DNA of 64,000 nt. Origin: Phymatolithon calcareum (taxonomy: Eukaryota; Rhodophyta; Florideophyceae; Hapalidiales). The position numbers were made by a program, and so were the translations under genes. Below the pieces are notes generated by a model. That model worked only from the letters and a program-made list of their open reading frames with translations. It made no database searches and was not told the DNA's origin. The stretch covers positions 1,550,001 to 1,614,000 of the forward strand of contig OZ345384.1 in the NCBI GenBank assembly GCA_977006965.1, in the 5' to 3' direction. Below, piece after piece: positions 35,801 through 43,928 of this stretch. How positions within the stretch are numbered: position 1 is the stretch's first letter; every line of letters begins with the position of its first letter.

Positions 35801-36882
35801 GTTAACGCCATTCGACTATCGGAGCAACATCTTAACAACTGTCGCAGATCCTTCAACAACCCCGTCTCGCACTCTTTCGTAGGCCACACATCGTCCACAA
35901 GAAACAGGCACCTTCTCCCAGCGAACCACGCCACTGCATAATCCACAGCTTCCCGCAGCGACTTCGACTCCTCCACGGCACATACAGATTCCGATGCTCC
36001 TGTAAGACGCATTATTTTCACGACTTCTCCTCTTGCCGTCACGAACGTTGCCTTTTGACCAAGAACCATGTATTGCACTCCGTCCGGAAATCGTTTGCAA
36101 ATGTCCTCATCAAACGCAAGTCCCTGCAAAGCAATCGTCTTCCCAACTCCCGCCATTCCGACCACACCGTACGCAGGCGTAATGATCCCACCCCTACTCA
36201 CTCCAGTCGCCGCAGTAACCGTGGACGACGAGTCCGACGATAAAATGGACTCCTTCAACATTCCTTCGGGAGTACACGGCTTTCCATCCTCATCCTTGCC
36301 ATCAAAGTTCAACGTTGTGCCTAGGGGGAGTTGCAGCGTGCTTGCTCCCACTCGGTACTCTTCTTTCTCACTACCCGCCATTCCCATCTTGCAGAGCTTG
36401 GTGACAATGACATCATGCCGTTTTTGAATATTCTCTTCTGTCACAAACGTTGCAATCAGATTTTCCAGCTTCGTCGAGGCGCTTTCCACTTGCCGTTGGA
36501 TGTCTTTCATGGTGTCGCTTAAAGCTGTGGCTCGGGTTGTTCGCCTAAGCAAAGACTTGAATTTGGACGATCCACCACCTTTACTTCCCTTAAACGCCTT
36601 TGCACAACTTTCCTCCAAGCTTGAGTCGCAATTCTTGAGAATGTTGCGAACGGACGTAACTTTTTCCACGAAGGCAGCGCGGATGCGAGTAGGGTCGGAC
36701 GCTGGTGCCGATCCAAGAAATGTCTCCACAGCTTCCATTTGTCCCATCAGCTCAGCCAGATCATTGGTCAACCCTTGGTAGGTGTCAGGTCCCCTGCGAA
36801 TGTTGGCAATGCGCTTTGAGATGCTATTTACAACATTACGCGCTTCCCCGATGACGGCAAGAGCGAGGCCGGCGACTTCCAT
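32827..36882 (-). CDS. NLR-type STAND protein: N-terminal helical domain, NB-ARC, WD40 propellers
   Basis: Predicted cytosolic signal-transducing ATPase of the APAF1/NLR class, 1351 residues. The ATG at 36882 is chosen because it aligns with the paralogue's start. Domains: residues ~1-180 form a helical domain beginning MEVAGLALAVIGEARN, resembling fungal HeLo-type or plant RPW8/MLKL-like bundles (inference). NB-ARC follows with Walker A GMAGVGKT (~245), Walker B LFLVDDVW (~330), TTRS sensor (~364), GLPLA (~427) and an MHD-like LHD (~573). From ~785 come 11 clear and 2-3 degenerate WD40 repeats, enough for two propellers. All ATPase motifs are intact. In this class nucleotide exchange drives oligomerisation, and the WD40 face senses the ligand. 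It is 93-95% like the gene at 54967. It has no visible introns and a palindrome pair just upstream. Confidence 0.93.
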   Translation of the reverse strand: MEVAGLALAVIGEARNVVNSISKRIANIRRGPDTYQGLTNDLAELMGQMEAVETFLGSAPASDPTRIRAAFVEKVTSVRNILKNCDSSLEESCAKAFKGSKGGGSSKFKSLLRRTTRATALSDTMKDIQRQVESASTKLENLIATFVTEENIQKRHDVIVTKLCKMGMAGSEKEEYRVGASTLQLPLGTTLNFDGKDEDGKPCTPEGMLKESILSSDSSSTVTAATGVSRGGIITPAYGVVGMAGVGKTIALQGLAFDEDICKRFPDGVQYMVLGQKATFVTARGEVVKIMRLTGASESVCAVEESKSLREAVDYAVAWFAGRRCLFLVDDVWPTKECETGLLKDLRQLLRCCSDSRMALTTRSTCIALFAGNMVDFAPRAALGPVSVNIFMMHATRAATKESLPEVADDVRRSIMPILTICGGLPLALAVAGCTVARLERDRKDFDGACDEYARRLEKRRRDIGKVKGPEGNSLNAGLLLSLEVLEDDFAELNTPTTVCGGHSITDLYTSLCVLRNQAWVPICVLSRMWKVEEDFALDVVRLLSGMSLCKLSFREDAAGRGKEGGVMLHDLQLEFCKGQAETMKTSSEWHKQLLNGYLAPEPRTCEDSLISDEGGSFEGRLLAQKPRPWWYVGNDGYILVEVARHLMCGDLMMELGALLLDGRWTYARGKVGGMVVLKSDFDCLVTAGDEVIPERVRQSFELVWKGIRLSWGSVTEGQRAFLFQVCGRLFNMRTENAVVEAYLKSVELQTPKPYLRPVNSFFPDPRSAQMMEIPVCGYCSAVDWSPCGRFFAAGAGCDVLVADASTGDLLKRLKGHTGIVRCVLFTGASKTIVSGSDDKSITVWEWGTCESAVRVLEKHRAGVNDVAVSSDGEKIFSCSEDRTLMIWEASSGAQIGEFLQEMRVGCIAVSNDDQWVAMGLKNGTLKVVDSCNGNSIFEDADAHRYCINSVAFSGMGQRLVTGSNDNTIRVWDTGAWRSIGEPFEGHTNSVNCVKFSGDGREIASGSSDGTVRLWDGNSGRKTWTSGNVHSWVTSVAFTPNGGSIISGCRDGTIRIWDTCVEAEASEFEYGHSASVWCVALSPDAVRIVSGSQDGRVGLWESRTGNQIGGPMEGHMDAVYSVSFSHDGRQVVSCSHDKTIRLWDAETFSQIGNALEGHRNLVRCVSFSSDGQRIVSGSWDNSVRIWDVESGMQIGDALEGRRMLVMGVSESGDGLHVLSRDNNGVVIIWNRNTRNCVWKSGQGWSGSQDERSSEHGRDSKYELTDKEAEEIIRSCGRETRHVWPDFFPAYTAEAYVRNRNLVYANIPAEDTLLGNFPCLVYSWQYNEASKVFVGGLRSGAVAICNLMVKDE

Positions 36883-36972
36883 GTCGACGTGCTTTAGAGG
36901 GTGGGCTTGAGTGTGCAAGGCAGAAGTGATGATGGAGACGGACGACGGCTTGGTTGCTTGGAAAATGGGAGA

Positions 36973-37008
36973 GGCATGTGAGATTTTGTGTACAAAATCT
37001 CACATGCC
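36973..37008. repeat. Perfect palindrome 1 upstream of the NLR gene
   Basis: Two 17-bp arms (GGCATGTGAGATTTTGT and its exact inverse) are separated by 2 bp. It lies 91 bp upstream of the NLR start codon. Confidence 0.9.
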
Positions 37009-37019
37009 GCTTCCATTTT

Positions 37020-37093
37020 GATTCTGCGTGCTTTGTTGAGTGGCTCTGCCAGAGTACACTCTGGCAGAGCCACTCAACAAAGCACGCAGAATC
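37020..37093. repeat. Perfect palindrome 2 upstream of the NLR gene
   Basis: Two 36-bp arms, beginning GATTCTGCGTGCTTTGTTGA and ending with its exact inverse, flank only two central bases (AC). It is 11 bp from the first palindrome and about 60 bp from a Mutator-like element. Perfect long palindromes are unstable, so it is probably recent. Confidence 0.92.
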
Positions 37094-37153
37094 ACTTCCG
37101 CATGCCTTTGTGAGCTGTTGATTTGTTGTCATACTGATCGTACAATTTCTTTC

Positions 37154-38096
37154 GAGGAAATTCACTACATGGCCACCAAAAATTGGCAAAATTCACTACA
37201 TGGCCATCTCTAGCTATCTCTACTACTCACCCCTAGCCAAGCGTACTACCATAGCTCACTGTAGCCAAAACTAGTACTCATCCGTTTGTCAAAGCAATCT
37301 ATGGCATAGTAATATTTATCGTACGCGCTACTCTCTACGCTTTAGACCCTCGTCGAAAGCAGCATCTCCGTCATCGCAGACGGTAAGGTCGATAATCATG
37401 GACTGAGCCGCTTTGTCGTTTCGCCTCGACGACGTTGTGGGCCCTCATTTCGGACCGCAAGTAAGGCCTCTTGCGCTTGCGGCCCGGCTTATCCGCAAGA
37501 TCAAACGGCACCAAATCATCCTGTACGAGCTGGTCTCCAGTGACTGCAACACGCGTGATGCTGCCCGCATGCTGCTTGGCCCACGTTCTCAACGTCCATA
37601 CGTCCCCAAACCAGTGCTCGTTCCACGGGTCGAACGACACCCGATGCTGCACCAAGCGCCTACAGGTGTACAAAAGTGCAGTGATGACGGTGGCTACATG
37701 GGCATTGGTGCTCTTCAAAGTGGCGGCAGGAACATGTAGCACGGTAATTGCTGCTAACTGTCACATGTGCAAGCTGTGCGCTGACTACAGATGAGTGTCA
37801 GGCGTTTTTTGTTGAGCTTCGTCACGAGGTGGGCCTTGCCCATCGAGGAGATCACGATGTTGACAACGTGTCAAAGCTTGATCCGGCGTAGTCGCCCATT
37901 TGTAGCACGAGCTTCCTCTTTTCCATGATTTCGGAGTGGTTAGTGCGGGATTGTTGTGTGTTGAGCGTTGCAGATGAACACGACAACGTGCTTAAAGAGC
38001 GCCGTCGTATTCGTAACGGATGAATAGTAGATTTGACGAGAGATGGCCATGTAGTGAATTTTGCCAATTTTTGGTGGCCATGTAGTGAATTTCCTC
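37154..38096 (-). mobile_element. Non-autonomous Mutator-like element
   Basis: Perfect terminal inverted repeats of about 58 bp, starting GAGGAAATTCACTACATGGC at 37154 and mirrored at 38096. Each contains the motif TTCACTACATGGCCA twice. It is flanked by a perfect 10-bp duplication AATTTCTTTC (37144-37153 and 38097-38106). Identical ends indicate recent activity. The 943-bp element carries pieces of the transposase N-terminus (LVLQMGDYAGSSFD, minus, near 37880) and C-terminus (37371-37742), with the catalytic core deleted. Confidence 0.95.
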
Positions 38097-38143
38097 AATT
38101 TCTTTCCATACTGTATGCATGTCTATTGCTTTACAGTACAGTA

Positions 38144-38173
38144 AATCCTGAAATGTTTAAAGATTTCAGGATT
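38144..38173. repeat. 11-bp-arm hairpin
   Basis: AATCCTGAAAT (38144-38154) and ATTTCAGGATT (38163-38173) are exact inverses around an 8-base loop. It lies between the MULE and an AT-rich palindrome. Confidence 0.6.
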
Positions 38174-38179
38174 ACAATA

Positions 38180-38226
38180 ATAAATATATATTAAAATATA
38201 ATTATTATATTTTAATATATATTTAT
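38180..38226. repeat. Perfect AT-rich palindrome
   Basis: 22-bp arms made only of A and T (ATAAATATATATTAAAATAT plus AA, and its inverse) surround TTA. It could extrude as a cruciform, act as a matrix-attachment or replication-like element, or be a simple MITE core. The surrounding 300 bases up to 38520 are AT-rich and contain no gene. Confidence 0.75.
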
Positions 38227-38821
38227 GATACCTTCTGCAAAAGATTGAAGGATTTCCGAGAATTTTTTTTGAGTTTTTGTTCTTATAAAAAACAATAGTA
38301 AAAATCCAACAATATTGTTCTATAGTTGGATATTTTGATGAAACTCTTCTTTTACTTCTTAAAAAAGGACCTATAGGTATTATGCGGAATTCCGTAACTT
38401 TTTTAAAAACCACCTCCCAGCCATGATATGAGGTATGATAGCGTATGATACTATACAGTACATTGCTGTATACCTTTTCAAATTTTTGACAAAAATAAAC
38501 AATATGTTTCAAAACTTCACAAAAACTTAATTACTTTCCCTTTTTGCCTCCGCAATACGCGTGTGGCTGCTGCGGCAACCAGTTGCCGACGAGACAGGTC
38601 AGTTGGCACTTGTATCGGCCCACCAACCGTCGGGCGCCTTGCTCGACTACTCTCCGCCTTGTGCGCCGCCGCCGACGCCGACCTCTCCCATCGACGACGC
38701 ATCTCTTCGCGTTGCCCGCCTCCGCGACCTCCTCCAAGTGCACGCGGCTGCGCCCAGCGGCGCATGGCGGCGCACTAGCTCCATACAGCTCCGGCGCAAA
38801 CGACCCGCATCGAGCTACGCG

Positions 38822-40285
38822 ATGATGAGTGCATCGGATGCGGCCGCACCGCGACCAGCGCCGCCGCGCACGTCACAAGCATGGGCGTCCACCGATCGTC
38901 AAACCCTGTCTTCAACTGTTCCCGTGGACGGGTGGCTTGCCGGAGTTCTTTCCAATTCTCGTAATCGCGATTCGCTCGCTAGACTGGAAGCTGGATTGGT
39001 TACGTTTATGGCCAATCCGACGGCAACCTCACTTCCTTTTCCCCCTTGCTCGCGCTTTCGACGCCGCGTTTGTATCGAAGTTGCGCAGCGCTTTGGTCTT
39101 GAATGTCGACTTGATCGCCCGCTCGTCGATGATGGAGACCCTGATGCCGTACTGCTTGTCCTTGTGAAAGGACCTACGTCTGCCGTGCCGGATACACTGC
39201 TGTCGCAATTACCGCCACCAAATACTCCGGATGCGGCGGCGAAGTTGGCGTTTTTGAAACGACCGGCTTCTGGTCCTCGCTCTGGACGCGGTTCTGGTCC
39301 TACTGGCGCGGGTAACGCACTCGGCAATGCACCGAAGTGCGTGTCGGCGGAGGAGTATGAAATGTTCGTTCGTAACTGTTTTCTCTATCTTTGTTTCTCC
39401 ATTCGAGTGACGGCAAATCCAATACTTACTTGTTATTTCATTTCCTGTTTCGATTTCCGTAGTGCCCGCGCAAGAATTTTCAAAAACGATGCCGCCGCTG
39501 CTGTTGCGTCAAAGTCAACCAGCAACGACCCACCGAGCGGCACAGCACCCAAATCCGATTCCGTGAGTGCTTTCAACAGCAGCGTCTACGGCGAAGTTGC
39601 GTCTGGCATTGGCACAAGCGCCTCGTCTCCAATTCCCACGAGTAGGGTCGTCGGCGGTGGAGTCGCTCGTGGACCAGAAGAAGGCAAATCCTTCGCTCGA
39701 CGACGTTGCCCAAATCCATCCCTTCCAAACGCGCCAAAACTTAGCGCAAAGTCCACAGCACCCCCTCCCCAGGGCGACAACACCGGCTCCGCCGACGTGG
39801 ACGACCCCGACTTTGACCGCTGCTACGACAAGTGGGCGGTGCGCGGCACGCCGCAGCCAGCACCGACGCCCCTCGGCATACACCCCGCCTTCCCGGGGGT
39901 CATGTACGGGCACCCGCAGTCGCTGCCCTACGCCATGCACGCAATGTCGCAAGCACATGCACAGGCGCACGCACAGGCCGCGGCGCAGGCGCAGCGGGCG
40001 GTGTATGCACCGCCGTTGCGTGCGCCGCCACCGGCGGTATTTTCAGTGCATATGCCGCCGCCGCATCCGGCGGAGCGAAATCGGTACTTTGCAACACCAC
40101 CACCGGCGCCGTTTGGGACGGGCGCTAATGGCATGCCGCACGTGCACGGCGGGCGCGAGGGCGCGGCGGCGATGGGGCGCGGCGCGGGACAGACGGGGAG
40201 CACGCCGTATGGGCTAGATTCAGCCGCGGATTTCCCGCCGCTCGGCGCGGCGGTTGCGGAGGCTGGGCAGAAGGGGCGTCGGTAG
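38822..40285 (+). CDS. R3H-SUZ domain RNA-binding protein
   Basis: Probable mRNA- or ssDNA-binding regulator of the R3H/SUZ class (Encore, R3HDM, ARPP21 type). The first ATG in frame is at 38822; the frame stays open upstream to about 38530, so an N-terminal extension is possible. Residues ~48-118 form the R3H domain (FRRRVCIEVAQRFGLEC). The diagnostic Arg is present but the usual His position is Cys. A SUZ-like segment, KLAFLKRPASG then SAEEYE-IARARIFKND, is restored by removing a 99-bp intron (39364-39462, GT...AG). Because the intron length is a multiple of three and it lacks stops, the unspliced frame also reads through. The C-terminal half is Pro/Ala/Gln/His-rich and disordered, ending LDSAADFPPLG, similar to a PAM2 motif. 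A fragment copy lies at 27593-28290. Confidence 0.82.
   Translation: MMSASDAAAPRPAPPRTSQAWASTDRQTLSSTVPVDGWLAGVLSNSRNRDSLARLEAGLVTFMANPTATSLPFPPCSRFRRRVCIEVAQRFGLECRLDRPLVDDGDPDAVLLVLVKGPTSAVPDTLLSQLPPPNTPDAAAKLAFLKRPASGPRSGRGSGPTGAGNALGNAPKCVSAEEYEMFVRNCFLYLCFSIRVTANPILTCYFISCFDFRSARARIFKNDAAAAVASKSTSNDPPSGTAPKSDSVSAFNSSVYGEVASGIGTSASSPIPTSRVVGGGVARGPEEGKSFARRRCPNPSLPNAPKLSAKSTAPPPQGDNTGSADVDDPDFDRCYDKWAVRGTPQPAPTPLGIHPAFPGVMYGHPQSLPYAMHAMSQAHAQAHAQAAAQAQRAVYAPPLRAPPPAVFSVHMPPPHPAERNRYFATPPPAPFGTGANGMPHVHGGREGAAAMGRGAGQTGSTPYGLDSAADFPPLGAAVAEAGQKGRR
39364..39462 (+). other. Spliceosomal intron of the R3H-SUZ gene
   Basis: It starts GTTCGTTCG and ends TTTCCGTAG after a T-rich tract. Removal joins EEYE and ARARIF through a split codon into the conserved SUZ sequence EYEIARARIF. 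The fragment copy at 27593 begins exactly at this 3' splice junction. Confidence 0.8.
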
Positions 40286-41825
40286 GAAGGGGCGAGGAGG
40301 GGGGAGTGGCGATCGGTGCGAGGAGAGGAGACAAGTGTTTGAAGATGGGGCGCTTCTTGGTGAATTTTGTGGTAGCGTAGGAGGAGGGTTTGTGATGGAG
40401 GTAAAAGAGAACGACTGTCTGAGCTGAGGTTATTGGCCTACGTGCAAGTGCTGGTCTGGGTGTTTAGTGATGGTGGCTTGGTAAGTGCGGCCGTTGGACT
40501 GGTGGAACAGTGTGACGGAAAGTGGAGACATGATGCGCAGCCGTGCGGGAAGATGTAGGGGAGTGGAGAAGACGTGTGGGAGGCAGTGATTCATGTTGCT
40601 TTGCAGACTGTGGCTTTGAATTGCGAGGTACGCTTGTTTTGGAGGCAAGGGCGATATGGTTTTCGACTTTGCGTCTACAGTGTACTGCACATTATTGTGT
40701 CTCTCTCGTGCGAGACGGTAGTCGGCGCAGGTCGCCAGTGCCGTTCTCTGGACGGTGGATACTGTAGATGCACACTTGATTTCAAGTGCATCATGCTACA
40801 GTATGCTGTGGATGGTATTTTAGTGTGTCTCCGGAGTTACCTGTAGAATTTTAACAGACCGTGCAGTGGAGCAAAGTGGTTCTAAGGCCACGTCGGCAAG
40901 CCGAGCACAGGTCATGTTGTTGTCACACTGTACTGCAAGTTTAACTCTTGCATTTTCTCATTCTCTACCACAGGGGTGCCCGGAAAGTCGAACACGCTGA
41001 TGAACGTACTTACGATGGGGACTTGGGATCGAAACTACATGATAGCATGAAGATGGATGTTCACGAGGTACAGTGCAGTGCAGTATCAAACTGTATGAGT
41101 GCGCAGCTGTTTCAAAAGCCCATATTGCTTGATTATCACCCTATGGTGCAATTGTACAATTAACGTCTTTCGTAGTTGTTGTCACCCGCGGTTGAACTTC
41201 TTGTACTAAAACACCGTAACCGAAACGGACCAAAAACGGCTCTACAAGGGGAAACTCCGCCCGCCTGCCCGCCTGCCCGCCTGCTGTTCACGCGTACGGC
41301 GTCACGGCACTTACTGTACAGTAGTTGGATACGGATTTGATTTGATCTGAATTTTATCAAAAACAGGGCCCTGTTGAGAAAGACCGCGCTCGTTCTCGGA
41401 CACACTCACTCCTTCCTCCCATTGTTTATTCGCAGAGGTATTCACTTCAAGCAGGTACAGTTCTGCCCTTACAAATCAATTCAGAACGCCACCCACCCAC
41501 CCACCTCAACCTAATCCACCTGCCTGTCTATTCCACGTCAATACCATAAAACCATTGCCTGCCTGATGCATACAATAACTGCATGACAAGTACAGTAGTG
41601 TAGTAAAAAATCCATCCGCGCTCACCGTCCTTCTTCCCTGCTCGTACATCAACGCAGCAGAGTTGCCCATCCCCAAGCCCGTAGCACCCGAACCGCAACA
41701 GCCGCGACAACAGCAACGCACCAGGAAAAAGGTCTAGCGTGGTAGTTTTATGGAACAAGTAGAAAAGATCCATCGTTATACATCGCAGGCCAAGCCTCGC
41801 TTCGCCAAATAAAATCGTTACATTC
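40286..41825. other. Spacer between convergent R3H and kinase genes
   Basis: No gene recognised. It contains a short minisatellite of CCCGCCTG units at about 41258-41285 and a (CCAC)n tract at about 41489-41506. GTGCAGTGCAGT-like simple sequence occurs near 41070. The convergent genes' 3' untranslated regions presumably lie here. Confidence 0.5.
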
Positions 41826-43928
41826 CTACCTAGCCGCCGCCGCCGCATTAGCCTCCTCCCTCGTCCGTCTCCGATGTGCCGCCCTAGAGTTGAGGCTCTT
41901 CGCCCTCTGCGCGAGCGGTCGCAACCGATGCTGCGCGGCCGTGCTGCCCCCATTCGGCACCGGCGGCGGCGTGCTGGGTAGTGATCCATTTCTCGACGAC
42001 GATTCCGCATCGCTATCAATAGGAACGGCCACCGTCCGCTCAGCACTATTTGACGACTCCCCCGACGCACTGCGCACCTCGCCGTGCTGAATCGTCGTCC
42101 CGGCCGACCGGCGACCATAAGTGAACGACAGCGACCCGATGGAGGCGCCCAGACTGCCAAACTCCGCCGTGCTCGACGTGGAAGGGTCGGGCGAGCCGGC
42201 AGACGTACGCTGCTTGGGCGCGAAGGACCGGAAGAGACCGACATTATAGCCGAGTCCGTCGGTCCCGATTGGCGCGCGCTCCGGCGCGGGGAGCATGCGG
42301 TCGGACGATTGTTTCTTGGAGTGGGGGCGTTTGAGCGAAGCAAATGAGGAGAGGTCGTGCTGTCGTCGCTGTGAGCGTGACGTGGTCAGTTCAGGTAGTG
42401 ATTGCGTGTTCGGCACGGAGAGAGACGGAAGATCGGCATCCGGTGGGAGGGCACGCTCCGGTACGAGCGGGACGGAAAGTACGGCATGCGACAGTCTGTT
42501 CGCCGCGAAGACTGTAGCGCACAGGACGCGCAGGAGTGCGCGCGGGGAGAGTCGACGTCGATTGAAGATGTCTGTCTGTGTGTTACGAACCGGCCCGGCG
42601 GCACGGGAGATGGCAAACGCAGTGGCCGTTGCGGCAGACACGGCGGCCGTGCGCTCGCCGCGAGAGCGGAGCATCCATGGATGCGTGAGTGCGGCTGCGG
42701 CGGTGAGTCGGACGCGCGGGACTGGTTGTAGTAGGGAGCGGACGAATGATTTTGCGTGGGGGGATACATGCTCCCAGGGTGGAGATTCAAGGGAGAGACG
42801 GCCGTCGCGAATGGCTCGACAGACGGCGGATGAATCATCTCCGTCGAAGGGGAGTTGACCGCCTGATAGCATCCAGTAGGCAATCACACCGACCGCCCAT
42901 ACGTCCACGGTGCATCCATACCCGACACGCGAATTGTCGGCGGAACGTGCAAGCACTTCCGGTGCGACGTAATGTGGAGTGCCGACAAAATCGGTGAGTA
43001 GTCGACCGCCGCGAGAATCGACAAAGGCGGCGAGACCGAAATCGGAAAGTCGTACCATTTTCGCCCAGTCGTCGTTAGACGACGCTGTCACCGGTGGGGC
43101 GCCTATTAGAATATTGTCCGGTTTGATGTCGCGATGGCAAATACCTTCCGCCTCGAGATACACCAGCGCGGAGAGTACATTTGCAAGCACTGTTGCAGCA
43201 ATATGTTCCGGAAGCGGTCCACCGTCTCGCAGCAGGCTGCGCACGCGGTCTTCCAGTGTACCACCGGGCATGAATTCCATGACAACGTGCAATGAATCAG
43301 GTCCATCGAAAATGTCACGACATGCAATAACAGCCGGATGTTGCACAAAAGCCATTACACGCGCCTCCGTTTGCGCATGTTCCAATTCACCTCTTGTACA
43401 CTGTGTCTTATCAACAACCTTAATAGCCGCATGATCACCATTATCCCGATCAAATCCGAAAAAAACCTCGGAGAAAGCCCCAGCTCCCAACTTTCTTGAT
43501 TGTACCAACGTATAATACTGCGCCGGTTCACGCGCCGCATCAGCAAATCCAACCTTCCAAGCATCAAACTCCTTTGCCGTTCGTACGGTGACGACAATTT
43601 TATCCTTTTCCGGTGTGCAAATAACAATCTCATGCTTACGAGCATTCCAATGAACCTTACTTCCCACAAGTACCTGCTCGAGAAGTTCAAGGTCAACATG
43701 TTCATCCGCCCCGTCAAACACAGTCAATACATAATGCACGAGTCGCAAATATCGCCGTTGTGGAAGTCGCGCACCGGCCCAGCGCACGAGCGCCCATCCA
43801 CGGATGCGATGCGGACGTCCGTGTCGCAAATGCGTCGTGGACGCCGCGGAACGCGCGCCGGACCCCGCGTGCCCTGACCGCGCGTCCGGACGGAGTGACC
43901 CCCAGCTACGCAACCGCGATGTGTCCAT
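41826..43928 (-). CDS. PH-domain Ser/Thr protein kinase
   Basis: Predicted phosphoinositide-responsive Ser/Thr kinase, 700 residues from the ATG at 43928. An in-frame GTG at 43982 is less likely. Residues ~40-132 resemble a PH domain (RRYLRLVHYVLTVFD, KIVVTVRTAKEFDAWKVGFA). The kinase domain spans ~138-420: glycine loop GAGAFSEV (148-155), ATP lysine AAIK (K170), catalytic HRDIKPDN (265-272), DFG (296-298), APE (322-324) and DVWAVGVI. All catalytic residues are present. The helices after DFG and the HPWM end place it near the CAMK/CHK2 or PKD group. The C-terminal ~280 residues are Ser/Arg/Pro-rich and disordered, ending in an Arg/Ala-rich tail. No introns are needed. A PH domain directly before the kinase is as in AKT, but the catalytic domain does not look AGC. 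Confidence 0.9.
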   Translation of the reverse strand: MDTSRLRSWGSLRPDARSGHAGSGARSAASTTHLRHGRPHRIRGWALVRWAGARLPQRRYLRLVHYVLTVFDGADEHVDLELLEQVLVGSKVHWNARKHEIVICTPEKDKIVVTVRTAKEFDAWKVGFADAAREPAQYYTLVQSRKLGAGAFSEVFFGFDRDNGDHAAIKVVDKTQCTRGELEHAQTEARVMAFVQHPAVIACRDIFDGPDSLHVVMEFMPGGTLEDRVRSLLRDGGPLPEHIAATVLANVLSALVYLEAEGICHRDIKPDNILIGAPPVTASSNDDWAKMVRLSDFGLAAFVDSRGGRLLTDFVGTPHYVAPEVLARSADNSRVGYGCTVDVWAVGVIAYWMLSGGQLPFDGDDSSAVCRAIRDGRLSLESPPWEHVSPHAKSFVRSLLQPVPRVRLTAAAALTHPWMLRSRGERTAAVSAATATAFAISRAAGPVRNTQTDIFNRRRLSPRALLRVLCATVFAANRLSHAVLSVPLVPERALPPDADLPSLSVPNTQSLPELTTSRSQRRQHDLSSFASLKRPHSKKQSSDRMLPAPERAPIGTDGLGYNVGLFRSFAPKQRTSAGSPDPSTSSTAEFGSLGASIGSLSFTYGRRSAGTTIQHGEVRSASGESSNSAERTVAVPIDSDAESSSRNGSLPSTPPPVPNGGSTAAQHRLRPLAQRAKSLNSRAAHRRRTREEANAAAAAR

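Noticed and set aside
34040-35941. A 633-codon open frame on the plus strand opposite the first NLR gene (and a 528-codon one at 56504-58090)
   Set aside because: They are antisense shadows of the NB-ARC coding region. Codon-phase structure and protein families are on the minus strand only, and both copies show the same shadow because the genes are paralogues.
38561-38821. Upstream extension of the R3H frame starting at GTG
   Set aside because: No ATG is present in this part. The first ATG in frame is at 38822. An upstream exon is possible but not shown.
41258-41285. CCCGCCTG repeats as a possible CRISPR-like or telomeric array
   Set aside because: Only three to four uninterrupted units without spacers; it is an ordinary short minisatellite.
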